NCBI RefSeq assembly: GCF_030408795.1
Contig: NZ_CP047211.1
Location: 1,736,001-1,800,000 of the forward strand
Length of the DNA: 64,000 nt
Origin: Corynebacterium hansenii
Lineage (GTDB): Bacteria > Actinomycetota > Actinomycetes > Mycobacteriales > Mycobacteriaceae
Direction: 5' to 3'
The notes under the pieces were generated by a model, which did not search any database, was not told where the DNA came from, and was given only the letters and a program-made list of their open reading frames with translations. Position 1 is the first letter of the stretch, and every line of letters begins with the position of its first letter. The translations under genes and the position numbers were made by a program. Shown one piece after another: positions 37,340 to 45,608 of the stretch.

Positions 37340-39826
37340 CTAGCCGCGCAGCTCGGCGTCGTGGCGCTGCTTGGCCAGCTCGATCGCGGCCAGGCGCCCC
37401 TCGGAGGCCTCGTCCTCGGTCAGCGTGCGGTCCGTGGCGCGGAAACGCAGCGAGAAGGTCAGCGACCGGCGGCCCTCGCCCAGCTGCTCCGACCGGTAGA
37501 CGTCGAAGATGCGGATGGACTCGAGCAGGTCGCCCGCGCCCTCGCGGACGGTGGCCTCGACCTCGGCGGCGGGCACGTCGTCGGAGACCACGAGCGCCAG
37601 GTCCTGGTGCACGGCCGGGAACGGGCTGAGCACCGGCGCCGGGAGGTGCTCCTCCAGCGGCAGCGCGTCGAGGTTGATCTCCAGCGCGCACGTGCGCTCC
37701 GGCAGGCCCGCCGCGGCGATGACCTTCGGGTGCAGCTCACCGGCGTGGCCGACGACGCGGCCGTCCACGCTCAGCTCGGCGCAACGGCCGGGGTGCCACG
37801 GCAGGTGCTCGGCGTTGCGGATCTCCAGCTCCACGTCGGCGGCGCGGGCGATGACGCGCGCGGCCTCGATGGCGTCGGCGGCGGAGTAGGCGCGGCCCGG
37901 GCCCCACGGCGTGTCCAGCTCGATCTGGCCGCAGGCGACGGCGGCGACGTGCAGCGGCTGCTCCGGCAGCGACTCGCGCAGTTCGCGGAGCTCCTCCGCA
38001 TCCGGCAGCCCGGCGGTCGACGGCATGGTGGAGCGGCCGTCGCCGCGGACCAGGCTGACCTGCTCGATGCCGTAGAGGGCCAGGTCGACCTGACCGCGGG
38101 AGACGTTGCGGCGCAGCGAGTCGAGCATGGCCGGCAGCAGCGTGGTGCCCAGCTGCGCGCGGTCGCTTTCCAGCGGGTTGATCACCTTGACGGTGTTGCG
38201 GCGCGGATCATCCGCGTCCAGGCCCCACACGTCGAAGACGTCGTTGGCGGTGAACGGGGTCGGCAGGATCTCCAGGTACCCGTTGTGGGCCAGCGCGTGG
38301 CCGACGCCGCGGCGCAGCTGCTGGCGCGGGGTCAGGCCGCGCCCGGCCGGGGCGACCGGCAGAACCACGGGGATGTCCTCGAGTCCCTCCAGGCGCAGGA
38401 CCTCCTCGACGAGGTCGGCGGACATGGTCAGGTCCGGGCGCCACGACGGCGGGGTCACCGACAGCTTCCCGCCGCATTCCGACACCTCCACCGAGCAGCC
38501 GACCTCCTCCAGGCGGCCGATGACCGTCTCGCGGGAGTAGTCCACGCCGGCGACATCGGAGGCGCGGTTGACCGGGAACTCGATCGCGGCCGGGGAAGGG
38601 GCGTCGCCGACCAGCGTGCGGCCCGGCTCGACCGAGCCGCCGCCGAACTCGGCGAGCAGGCGGCACGCCAGATCCAGCGCAGGTTCGACCAGGCGCGGAT
38701 CGACGTTGCGCTCGAACCGGCGCGACGACTCGGACGACAGCTTGTGGCGGCGGCCGGTGCGGAAGACCCGCAGCGGCGACCACGTCGCGGCCTCGAAGAC
38801 CACGTCGGTGGTGCCCTCGGCGATTTCCGAGGTCACCCCGCCCATGACGCCGGCCAGCGACTGGATGCCCGAATCGTCGCAGATGACGACGTCCTCGGGG
38901 TCGAGCTTGCGCTCGACGTGGTCCAGCGTGGTCAGGGTCTCCCCCGCCTCGGCGTTGCGGACCACGAGCCCGCCCGAGATCGCCGAGCCGTCGAAGGCGT
39001 GCATCGGCTGGCCGAGCAGCAGCATCACGTAGTTGGTGATGTCCGTCGGCAGGTTCACGGCGCGCTGGCCCGCCAGCAGCAGGCGGCGGCGGATGAACCA
39101 CGGGGTCTCGGCCGCCGGGTCGACGCCGGTGACGCGGCGCAGCCCGAAACGCACCGCGTCGGTTTCCGCGCGCAGATCGACGGGGATCGTCGCACCCTCG
39201 ACGGGGATCTCCTCGACGTCGGCGGGGTCGGCGAACTTCAGGTCGAAGGCCGAAGCGATCTCGCGGCCCAGGCCGCGCAGCGACAGAGCGTAACCGCGGT
39301 CCGGGGTGATGTTGACCTCGAAGATCTCGTCGTCGAGCCCGAGGAAAGCCCGGGCGTCCTCGCCCGGGGCGCCGGACTCCGCCGGCAGGGTGAGGATGCC
39401 CGACGACGACGCGGTGAGGCCCAGCTCCGACTCCGAGCAGATCATGCCCTCGGACATCCGGCCGTAGGTCTTGCGCGCGCCGATTTCGAAATCGCCCGGC
39501 AGGACGGTGCCCGGCAGGGCCACGACCACGGTGTCGCCCTCGGCGAAATTGGTGGCGCCGCAGATGATGCCCTGCGGTTCACCGGTGCCGTTGGCGTCGC
39601 CGACGTTGACCTTGCAGTAGCGGATGGGCTTCTTGAATTCCGTCAGCTCCTCGATGGAGTCGACGACGCCGAACACCAGCGGGCCGGTGACGGGCGGCAG
39701 GGGCTCGTGGCCCTCCGTTTCGAAGCCGACGCGGACGAAACCGGCGTCGAGCTCATCGGGCGTGACGGACCATCCGGGATTGGCGGCGGCGACGACGTCG
39801 GTGACCCAGGACTGCGGGACGAACAT
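37340..39826 (-). CDS. pheT: Phenylalanyl-tRNA synthetase beta subunit
   Basis: Large subunit of the alpha2-beta2 enzyme, carrying tRNA-binding and editing domains. The 828-residue product from ATG 39826 (MFVPQSWVTDVV) has the N-terminal OB-fold tRNA-binding domain (residues 40-155), the B3/4 editing domain, B5 domain (DVAGVDYSRETVIGRLEEVG) and a C-terminal ferredoxin-like anticodon-binding domain (SPFPAVHQDLALVVSDDVPA). It follows pheS by 34 bases. Confidence 0.97.
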   Translation of the reverse strand: MFVPQSWVTDVVAAANPGWSVTPDELDAGFVRVGFETEGHEPLPPVTGPLVFGVVDSIEELTEFKKPIRYCKVNVGDANGTGEPQGIICGATNFAEGDTVVVALPGTVLPGDFEIGARKTYGRMSEGMICSESELGLTASSSGILTLPAESGAPGEDARAFLGLDDEIFEVNITPDRGYALSLRGLGREIASAFDLKFADPADVEEIPVEGATIPVDLRAETDAVRFGLRRVTGVDPAAETPWFIRRRLLLAGQRAVNLPTDITNYVMLLLGQPMHAFDGSAISGGLVVRNAEAGETLTTLDHVERKLDPEDVVICDDSGIQSLAGVMGGVTSEIAEGTTDVVFEAATWSPLRVFRTGRRHKLSSESSRRFERNVDPRLVEPALDLACRLLAEFGGGSVEPGRTLVGDAPSPAAIEFPVNRASDVAGVDYSRETVIGRLEEVGCSVEVSECGGKLSVTPPSWRPDLTMSADLVEEVLRLEGLEDIPVVLPVAPAGRGLTPRQQLRRGVGHALAHNGYLEILPTPFTANDVFDVWGLDADDPRRNTVKVINPLESDRAQLGTTLLPAMLDSLRRNVSRGQVDLALYGIEQVSLVRGDGRSTMPSTAGLPDAEELRELRESLPEQPLHVAAVACGQIELDTPWGPGRAYSAADAIEAARVIARAADVELEIRNAEHLPWHPGRCAELSVDGRVVGHAGELHPKVIAAAGLPERTCALEINLDALPLEEHLPAPVLSPFPAVHQDLALVVSDDVPAAEVEATVREGAGDLLESIRIFDVYRSEQLGEGRRSLTFSLRFRATDRTLTEDEASEGRLAAIELAKQRHDAELRG

Positions 39827-39860
39827 TGAGGTGATTCTCCTTCGAGTGATGGGTTGCCGG

Positions 39861-41012
<1,152 letters not shown>

Positions 41013-41834
41013 TCACTTGCCGCGCGCGGTCTCCCACAGGCACATCGCCGCGGCGGTGGCCAAGTTGAGCGATTCGGCGCCCCCGCGGATGGGGATGGAC
41101 ACGCGGGCGCCCGCGCCGGCAAGCACCTCCGGCGCCAGCCCATGGGCCTCGTTGCCGAACAGCCACGCCACGGGCCCGGCGGGCAAATCATCGCGGCCCA
41201 GGGTCACCTCGGCGTCCATGGTGGTCGCGAGCGTCGTGAAGCCCGCCTCCGCCAGGGACCGCAGGACCGCATCGACGTCGCGCTCGCGGGCGACCGGCAC
41301 GTTGAAGACCGAGCCCGCGGACGAGCGCACGACCTTGCCGCCGAGCGGATCGACGGAGTCGCCTGCGAGCACGACTCCCCCGGCGCCCAGCGCATCGGCC
41401 ATGCGGATGATGGTGCCGGCATTGCCGGGGTCGCCGCATTCGACGGGGACGACGAGCACTCCGGCGTCGCGGCCGGCGGCGACGGCCAGCTCGAGCGGCG
41501 ACAGCACCGCCGCGGAATCGCACACGGCGAACAGGCCGACGGTGGTCACGGTCTCGGCCAGCGCCGCGGCGGCCGACACGTCGATCATCGACACCGGCCG
41601 CCCCGCGGCGGCGATCTCCCCGATCAGGCCCCCGTGCCTGTCGAGCGCCGAGTCGGTGGCGAACGCCTCGACGATCGCGCCCGCCCGCGCCGCCGCGTCG
41701 ACGGAATTGAAGCCCTCGACCAGGAACCGCCCCGCCTTGCGGCGCGCGGCGGCCCTGTGGAGCTTGGAAGCCGAAACGACCCGCGGAGTCCTTGCAGTGA
41801 AGGTCTCCGCGGGTCGCCGGAAGTCGTCAGCCAT
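41013..41834 (-). CDS. SpoU/TrmH family RNA 2'-O-methyltransferase
   Basis: Predicted SAM-dependent ribose methyltransferase acting on rRNA or tRNA. The 273-residue product has an N-terminal substrate-binding L30e-like domain (RRKAGRFLVEGFNSVDAA) and the SPOUT knot domain with the three motifs: ECGDPGNAGTIIRMADALG, WLFGNEAHGL and SIPIRGGAESLNLATAAA. Between rplT and pheS it is the usual rRNA methylase neighbour of the infC operon. The exact target nucleotide cannot be read from sequence. Confidence 0.93.
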   Translation of the reverse strand: MADDFRRPAETFTARTPRVVSASKLHRAAARRKAGRFLVEGFNSVDAAARAGAIVEAFATDSALDRHGGLIGEIAAAGRPVSMIDVSAAAALAETVTTVGLFAVCDSAAVLSPLELAVAAGRDAGVLVVPVECGDPGNAGTIIRMADALGAGGVVLAGDSVDPLGGKVVRSSAGSVFNVPVARERDVDAVLRSLAEAGFTTLATTMDAEVTLGRDDLPAGPVAWLFGNEAHGLAPEVLAGAGARVSIPIRGGAESLNLATAAAMCLWETARGK

Positions 41835-41861
41835 GCCGACGAGGGTACGCGAACCGGTCGA

Positions 41862-42245
41862 TTACTCGGCGGCCGGGGCGTTGACGTCCTCGGGCAGGGC
41901 GGCCTTGGCGGTCTCGACCAGGGCGGCGAAGGTCGCGGCGTCGTTGACGGCGAGCTCGGCCAGGTTCTTGCGGTCGACCTCGACGCCCGCCAGGGCCAGG
42001 CCCTGGATGAAGCGGTTGTAGGTCATGCCGTTGGCGCGGGCGGCGGCGTTGATGCGCTGGATCCACAGCTTGCGGAACTGGCCCTTGCGGTGACGGCGAT
42101 CGCGGAACTCGTAGGTCTTCGAGTGGAGCATCTGCTCCTTCGCCTTGCGGTACAGGCGGGAGCGCTGGCCGCGGTAGCCCTTGGCGGAATCCAGGACTTC
42201 GCGACGCTTCTTCTTGGCGTTGACGGACCGCTTCACACGTGCCAC
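41862..42245 (-). CDS. rplT: 50S ribosomal protein L20
   Basis: Early-assembly ribosomal protein binding 23S rRNA. The 127-residue product from GTG 42245 begins [20 protein letters not shown] and contains [18 protein letters not shown] and the [20 protein letters not shown] segment, all diagnostic. The C-terminus is slightly longer than usual (DVNAPAAE). Last gene of infC-rpmI-rplT. Confidence 0.98.
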   Translation of the reverse strand: MARVKRSVNAKKKRREVLDSAKGYRGQRSRLYRKAKEQMLHSKTYEFRDRRHRKGQFRKLWIQRINAAARANGMTYNRFIQGLALAGVEVDRKNLAELAVNDAATFAALVETAKAALPEDVNAPAAE

Positions 42246-42332
42246 GTTGGTACTTCCTTACTTGTCTGACGGATGTTGTGTTCGTTATCCGGTCCCCGGT
42301 CTTCGGCGGGGATCACGGGCAGTGGGAGGCTG

Positions 42333-42527
42333 TTACGCCTTGCCCAGGAGGCGCTTGATGCGCTTCTCGTCGGCCTTGGCGACGTCGGTCGTGCCCTTCA
42401 GGCGGCGGGTGCGGGTCGAGGGCTTGCCCTCGAGGAGGTGGCGGCGGTTGGCCTGCTCGCGGCGGAGCTTGCCGGCGCCGGTGACCTTGATGCGCTTGGC
42501 GGTGCCCTTGTGGGTCTTCTGCTTCAT
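42333..42527 (-). CDS. rpmI: 50S ribosomal protein L35
   Basis: A 64-residue basic ribosomal protein, [20 protein letters not shown] at the N-terminus and [20 protein letters not shown] near the end, of standard length. It sits between infC and rplT with gaps of 124 and 87 bases. Confidence 0.97.
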   Translation of the reverse strand: MKQKTHKGTAKRIKVTGAGKLRREQANRRHLLEGKPSTRTRRLKGTTDVAKADEKRIKRLLGKA

Positions 42528-42593
42528 GTTTTTCGCGTCCTTTTCGAAATCTCGTTGTCCGGAACTCTGCGGTGGTCCCCGTTTCGGGGTGCG

Positions 42594-42630
42594 GCGAACC
42601 GCCCGGGATGCCTGCCGCATCCCGGTTCGC
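42594..42630 (-). other. Stem-loop between infC and rpmI
   Basis: GCGAACC (42594-42600) pairs with GGTTCGC (42624-42630) and GGGATGC (42605-42611) with GCATCCC (42617-42623), leaving a four-base bulge and a five-base loop. It could be an RNA element for differential expression or for ribosomal protein feedback; no T-run follows. Confidence 0.45.
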
Positions 42631-42651
42631 GTCGTCCCGGCCGTTGGCCGG

Positions 42652-43176
42652 CTACTTCTTGTTGCCCTTGCGGACCGGCCCCAGGACCATCGTCATGTTG
42701 CGGCCGTCCTGCTTGGCGCGGGTCTCGACGATGCCGTGTTCCTTGACGTCGTCGGCGAGGCGCTCCAAGAGTCGGAAACCGAGTTCCGGGCGCGACTGCT
42801 CGCGGCCGCGGAACATGATGGTGACCTTGACCTTCGACCCCTTGTCGAGGAAGCGGACCACGTTGGCCTTCTTCGTCTCGTAGTCGTGATCGTCGATCTT
42901 CGGCCGGAACTTCTGTTCCTTGACCACAGTCTGCTGCTGGTTCTTGCGAGCTTCCCGGGCCTTCTGGGCCTGCTCGTACTTGAACTTTCCGTAGTCCATG
43001 ATCTTGCAGACCGGCGGCTTCGCGTTGGGGGCGACCTCGACGAGGTCGAGATCGGCTTCGTACGCGAGCTTGCGGGCGTCATCCGTGCGAACGATGCCGA
43101 CCTGCTCACCACCGGGTCCGACGAGTCGGACTTCGGGAACTCGGATTCGCTCGTTGATGCGAGCTTCAGCGCTGAT
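42652..43176 (-). CDS. infC: Translation initiation factor IF-3, apparent ATC start
   Basis: Binds the 30S subunit and checks initiator codon pairing. The 174-residue product has the N-terminal domain ([20 protein letters not shown]), linker and C-terminal domain ([33 protein letters not shown]). Family alignment places the first residue at [11 protein letters not shown]. That codon is ATC at 43176-43174, preceded four bases upstream by a full AGGAGG (43186-43181). The nearest upstream ATG (43203) lies beyond this ribosome site and adds MYRHYLGGH. Rare AUU/AUC starts allow IF-3 to repress its own translation in other bacteria, so this start is likely functional. Confidence 0.95.
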   Translation of the reverse strand: MSAEARINERIRVPEVRLVGPGGEQVGIVRTDDARKLAYEADLDLVEVAPNAKPPVCKIMDYGKFKYEQAQKAREARKNQQQTVVKEQKFRPKIDDHDYETKKANVVRFLDKGSKVKVTIMFRGREQSRPELGFRLLERLADDVKEHGIVETRAKQDGRNMTMVLGPVRKGNKK

Positions 43177-43826
43177 GTGGCCTCCTAGGTAGTGCCTGTA
43201 CATTTCGTTGCCGAACCGCCGGAAGCAAATGTACGAGGGAAGCCACGCGAGGCGGCCCGTTGCCGGGCCACGACGCCTTCCGATGTGGGTGGGCGCGCGG
43301 GCCGGCAAAGGCCTTCTTCGCCCCATCGGGTCGACCCCGGCGCAACCATGATTCTTCGGCGCACCCAGGGTGGGATTCTCTCCTCTTCGCTACCAAGGCG
43401 AAGGCGCGGTGAAGCGCCGCCGCTTGGCGGTCGTGTGAATGACGCTAGCACGGGCACCCCCGATCGACAAAACGGGCGGCGCGCCCCGCACCGCACATCT
43501 GCCCGCGCACGCCACGCGCACGTCGCCCCCCGCTTGCCCGCCGTTTGCCCGCGCGCATGGCCCGCACGTTCGCCGGCATTTCGCTTTGCGACGGCCCGGC
43601 CGCGCCCCGGTTCGCAGGAAAACCGGAAACCACCGTAGCCCACGGCGAACGAAGAGCATGGCCGAAAAATAGACCGATCTGACTAGACAGACTTGTCCGT
43701 ATGTGTGTAGCGTGCACACCGCGCCTGATCGACGCATGACCGTCGTCAAGCGATTTCGAGCAATTCCCCCTCCCCCGCCCGGCGCCCCGCCGGCCCGGGA
43801 AAAGATGAACAGGACGGTGCATTCGC
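43177..43826. other. Divergent intergenic region infC / tsuA
   Basis: About 650 bases with no supported gene. It holds the infC ribosome site (43181-43186), a long infC leader containing several GC-rich inverted repeats such as GCGGCGGCGCTTCACCGCGCC, and a promoter for the plus-strand transporter at 43684-43713. Open frames crossing it have no ribosome sites or recognisable proteins. Confidence 0.65.
43684..43713 (+). promoter_or_regulatory. Promoter with overlapping inverted repeat upstream of tsuA
   Basis: TAGACA (43684-43689), 18-base spacer, TAGCGT (43708-43713). The -35 is overlapped by GACAGACTTGTC (43686-43697), a GACA/TGTC inverted repeat suited to a dimeric repressor. A leader of about 105 bases separates it from the start codon. 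Confidence 0.48.
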
Positions 43827-45005
43827 ATGCTCCTCACCGGTGCGGTCCTCGGGACCATCCTCGGTTACGTGCTCCAGCGCGGGCGCTTCTGCGTCACGGG
43901 CTTCCTCCGCGACCTCTGGCTGACGAAGTCCATGCGCGGCTTCACCGCGCTGATGCTCGTCATCGCGGTGCACGCCGTGGGCTTCTGGGCGCTCGCCGGC
44001 GCCGGCCTGGTCGAGCTGAAGGACCAGAGCTTCGCCCCCGCCGCCACCATCGCCGGCGGCCTGATCTTCGGCTACGGCATGGTGCTGGCCGGCGGATGCG
44101 CCACCGGCACCTGGTACCGCGCCGGCGAAGGTCTGGTCGGTTCCTGGCTCGCCCTCGCCGCCTACGCCGCGACCGCCGCGTTCATGCGGCTGGGACCGCT
44201 GTCCGGCTTCACCGAGGCCGCGCGCGACCGCACCATCGGCTCCGGCACCATCCACGGCGATCTCGGCGTCCCCGCGTTCGTGCCGCTCATCGCGCTCGTC
44301 GCGGTGACCGCGTGGCTGGTCTATCGAGAAGTCTCCAAGCCGAAGATCGAGATCCCGGGCCTGCCGCCGCGCAAGACCGGCCTGGCGCACCTGTTGGCCG
44401 AGAAGCCCTGGGGGCTGCTCACCACCGCCGCCATCGTCGGCGCCCTCGGCGCCATCGCCTGGCCGCTGTCCCAGGCCACCGGGCGCAACTCCGGTTTGGG
44501 CATCACCACTCCCTCCGCGCACCTCGTCGCCTGGTTCGGCACGGGCGAGTCCGAGTACATGAACTGGGGCACCCTGCTGGTCCTCGGCATCCTCGCCGGG
44601 TCGTTCATCGCGGCCAAGGCGTCCGGCGAGTTCCGCGTCCGCGTCCCCAACGCGCAGATCGCCAAGCGTTCCGTCGGCGGCGGCGTCGCCATGGGCGTCG
44701 GCGCCGTGCTCGCCGGCGGCTGCACCGTCGGCAACGGCATGGTCGCCACGGGCCTGTTCTCCTGGCAGGGCTGGATTTCCCTGGCCGCCATGGCGCTCGG
44801 CGCCGGCCTGGCCGCCCGCATCTACCTCATGCGCAAGCCGCTGCTGCCGACCTCCGTCCGTTCCGCCCTGTCCCGCACCCGTTCCCGCGATGACGGCAAG
44901 GACGGGGTCAAGGACGGCGCCGCGGACGAAAGCGACACCGCAGTCAAGAGCGGCACCGCCAACACCGGCGCCGCCGACGCCGAAACCAGCAAGGTCAACG
45001 CCTGA
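43827..45005 (+). CDS. tsuA: YeeE/YedE family thiosulfate transporter, TsuA-like
   Basis: Predicted inner-membrane thiosulfate importer. The 392-residue product has about nine to ten hydrophobic segments in two pseudo-symmetric halves and the conserved Cys positions of the family: LQRGRFCVTGF, LAGGCATGTWYRAGEG and LAGGCTVGNGMVATG. In E. coli TsuA these cysteines relay thiosulfate through the channel. The last 45 residues are a hydrophilic, charged tail (DDGKDGVKDGAADESD). The TusA-like gene follows 200 bases downstream, the same pair as yeeE-yeeD. Confidence 0.92.
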   Translation: MLLTGAVLGTILGYVLQRGRFCVTGFLRDLWLTKSMRGFTALMLVIAVHAVGFWALAGAGLVELKDQSFAPAATIAGGLIFGYGMVLAGGCATGTWYRAGEGLVGSWLALAAYAATAAFMRLGPLSGFTEAARDRTIGSGTIHGDLGVPAFVPLIALVAVTAWLVYREVSKPKIEIPGLPPRKTGLAHLLAEKPWGLLTTAAIVGALGAIAWPLSQATGRNSGLGITTPSAHLVAWFGTGESEYMNWGTLLVLGILAGSFIAAKASGEFRVRVPNAQIAKRSVGGGVAMGVGAVLAGGCTVGNGMVATGLFSWQGWISLAAMALGAGLAARIYLMRKPLLPTSVRSALSRTRSRDDGKDGVKDGAADESDTAVKSGTANTGAADAETSKVNA

Positions 45006-45092
45006 CCTGGCGGCGGGCCCGCGCCCGGACGATTCGGCGCGGATCCCCACTCGCGGCGACGTTCCACGGCCAGAACCGGCAACCCCTCTTCC

Positions 45093-45197
45093 CCGCTGGT
45101 TCCACCGTTTCACCGCTGGTTCCACCGTCGCATTCAGCCACCGCGTTCCACCGTCAGATTCATCCACCACTTTCCACAGCCACAATCAACCACCACG
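45093..45197. repeat. Imperfect 26-28-base tandem repeats between tsuA and tsuB
   Basis: Successive units CCGCTGGTTCCACCGT, CACCGCTGGTTCCACCGT, CACCGCGTTCCACCGTCAG, CACCACTTTCCACAG and CACCACGAAAGG, separated by short variable pieces such as CGCATTCAGC and ATTCATC. They run into the tsuB ribosome site. Possible regulatory array or slippage product. Confidence 0.6.
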
Positions 45198-45209
45198 AAA
45201 GGACCCCAC

Positions 45210-45437
45210 ATGGCCACCCACGTTCTCGAGACCAACGGCGAAGTCTGCCCCTTCCCCCTCATCGAGGCGAAGCAGAAGATGGAGGAGCTCAACCCCGGCG
45301 ACGAGCTGGTCATCGGCTTCGACTGCACCCAGGGCACCGAGTCGATCCCGCGCTGGGCCGCCACCGAAGGCCACGGCGTCAAGGACTTCAAGGTCGTCGG
45401 CGACGCCGAATGGTCCATCACGGTCGTGAAGAAGTAG
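45210..45437 (+). CDS. tsuB: TusA-family sulfurtransferase, TsuB/YeeD-like
   Basis: A 75-residue sulfur carrier, MATHVLETNGEVCPFPLIEA at its start, with the active Cys in the CPxP motif (Cys13-Pro-Phe-Pro). It is the usual partner of TsuA, accepting sulfur from imported thiosulfate. GAAAGGA precedes the ATG. Size and fold pattern (beta-alpha-beta-alpha-beta-beta) match the SirA/TusA family. Confidence 0.93.
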   Translation: MATHVLETNGEVCPFPLIEAKQKMEELNPGDELVIGFDCTQGTESIPRWAATEGHGVKDFKVVGDAEWSITVVKK

Positions 45438-45492
45438 GCGCCGAAGAATACGACGGCGCCGATTTCGCCCGCGCCATCCGTCGCAAATCAAG

Positions 45493-45519
45493 CCCGTCCC
45501 GGACCAGTTCCGGGGCGGG
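45493..45519 (+). terminator. Possible terminator after tsuB
   Basis: CCCGTCCCGGA (45493-45503) and TCCGGGGCGGG (45509-45519) form an 11-bp stem with one G-U pair and a five-base loop, followed by TTCCGCG. It lies 55 bases after the tsuB stop. Confidence 0.5.
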
Positions 45520-45595
45520 TTCCGCGCGTCCGGGCGAGGCCTGCGGGGCAGCTGGAAGATCGGCGATTCACCGGGCATGGTTAGCGAGCCGAACG

Positions 45596-45601
45596 TAGTG
45601 T
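45596..45601 (+). promoter_or_regulatory. Leaderless -10 box deciding the DUF2339 start
   Basis: TAGTGT ends seven bases before ATG 45609, the spacing expected for a leaderless transcript beginning at that ATG. No ribosome site is present, which supports ATG 45609 over GTG 45603. Confidence 0.45.
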
Positions 45602-45608
45602 CGTGTGC

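Noticed and set aside
37151..37340. Protein-coding interpretation of the repeats, since a frame with HPECADPP and SAHSGWV is open in three copies
   Set aside because: The peptide similarity follows from the conserved DNA palindrome, and other frames are equally similar. There are no start codons or ribosome sites.
43185..43349. Leader peptide ending at the infC ribosome site (frame starting MVAPGSTRW, stop at 43187-43185)
   Set aside because: It has no good ribosome site and a composition typical of a non-coding frame. Its stop overlapping AGGAGG is suggestive but not enough.
45093..45197. CRISPR array
   Set aside because: The units are imperfect, spacers are only 6-10 bases, and there are no cas genes. 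These are simple tandem repeats.
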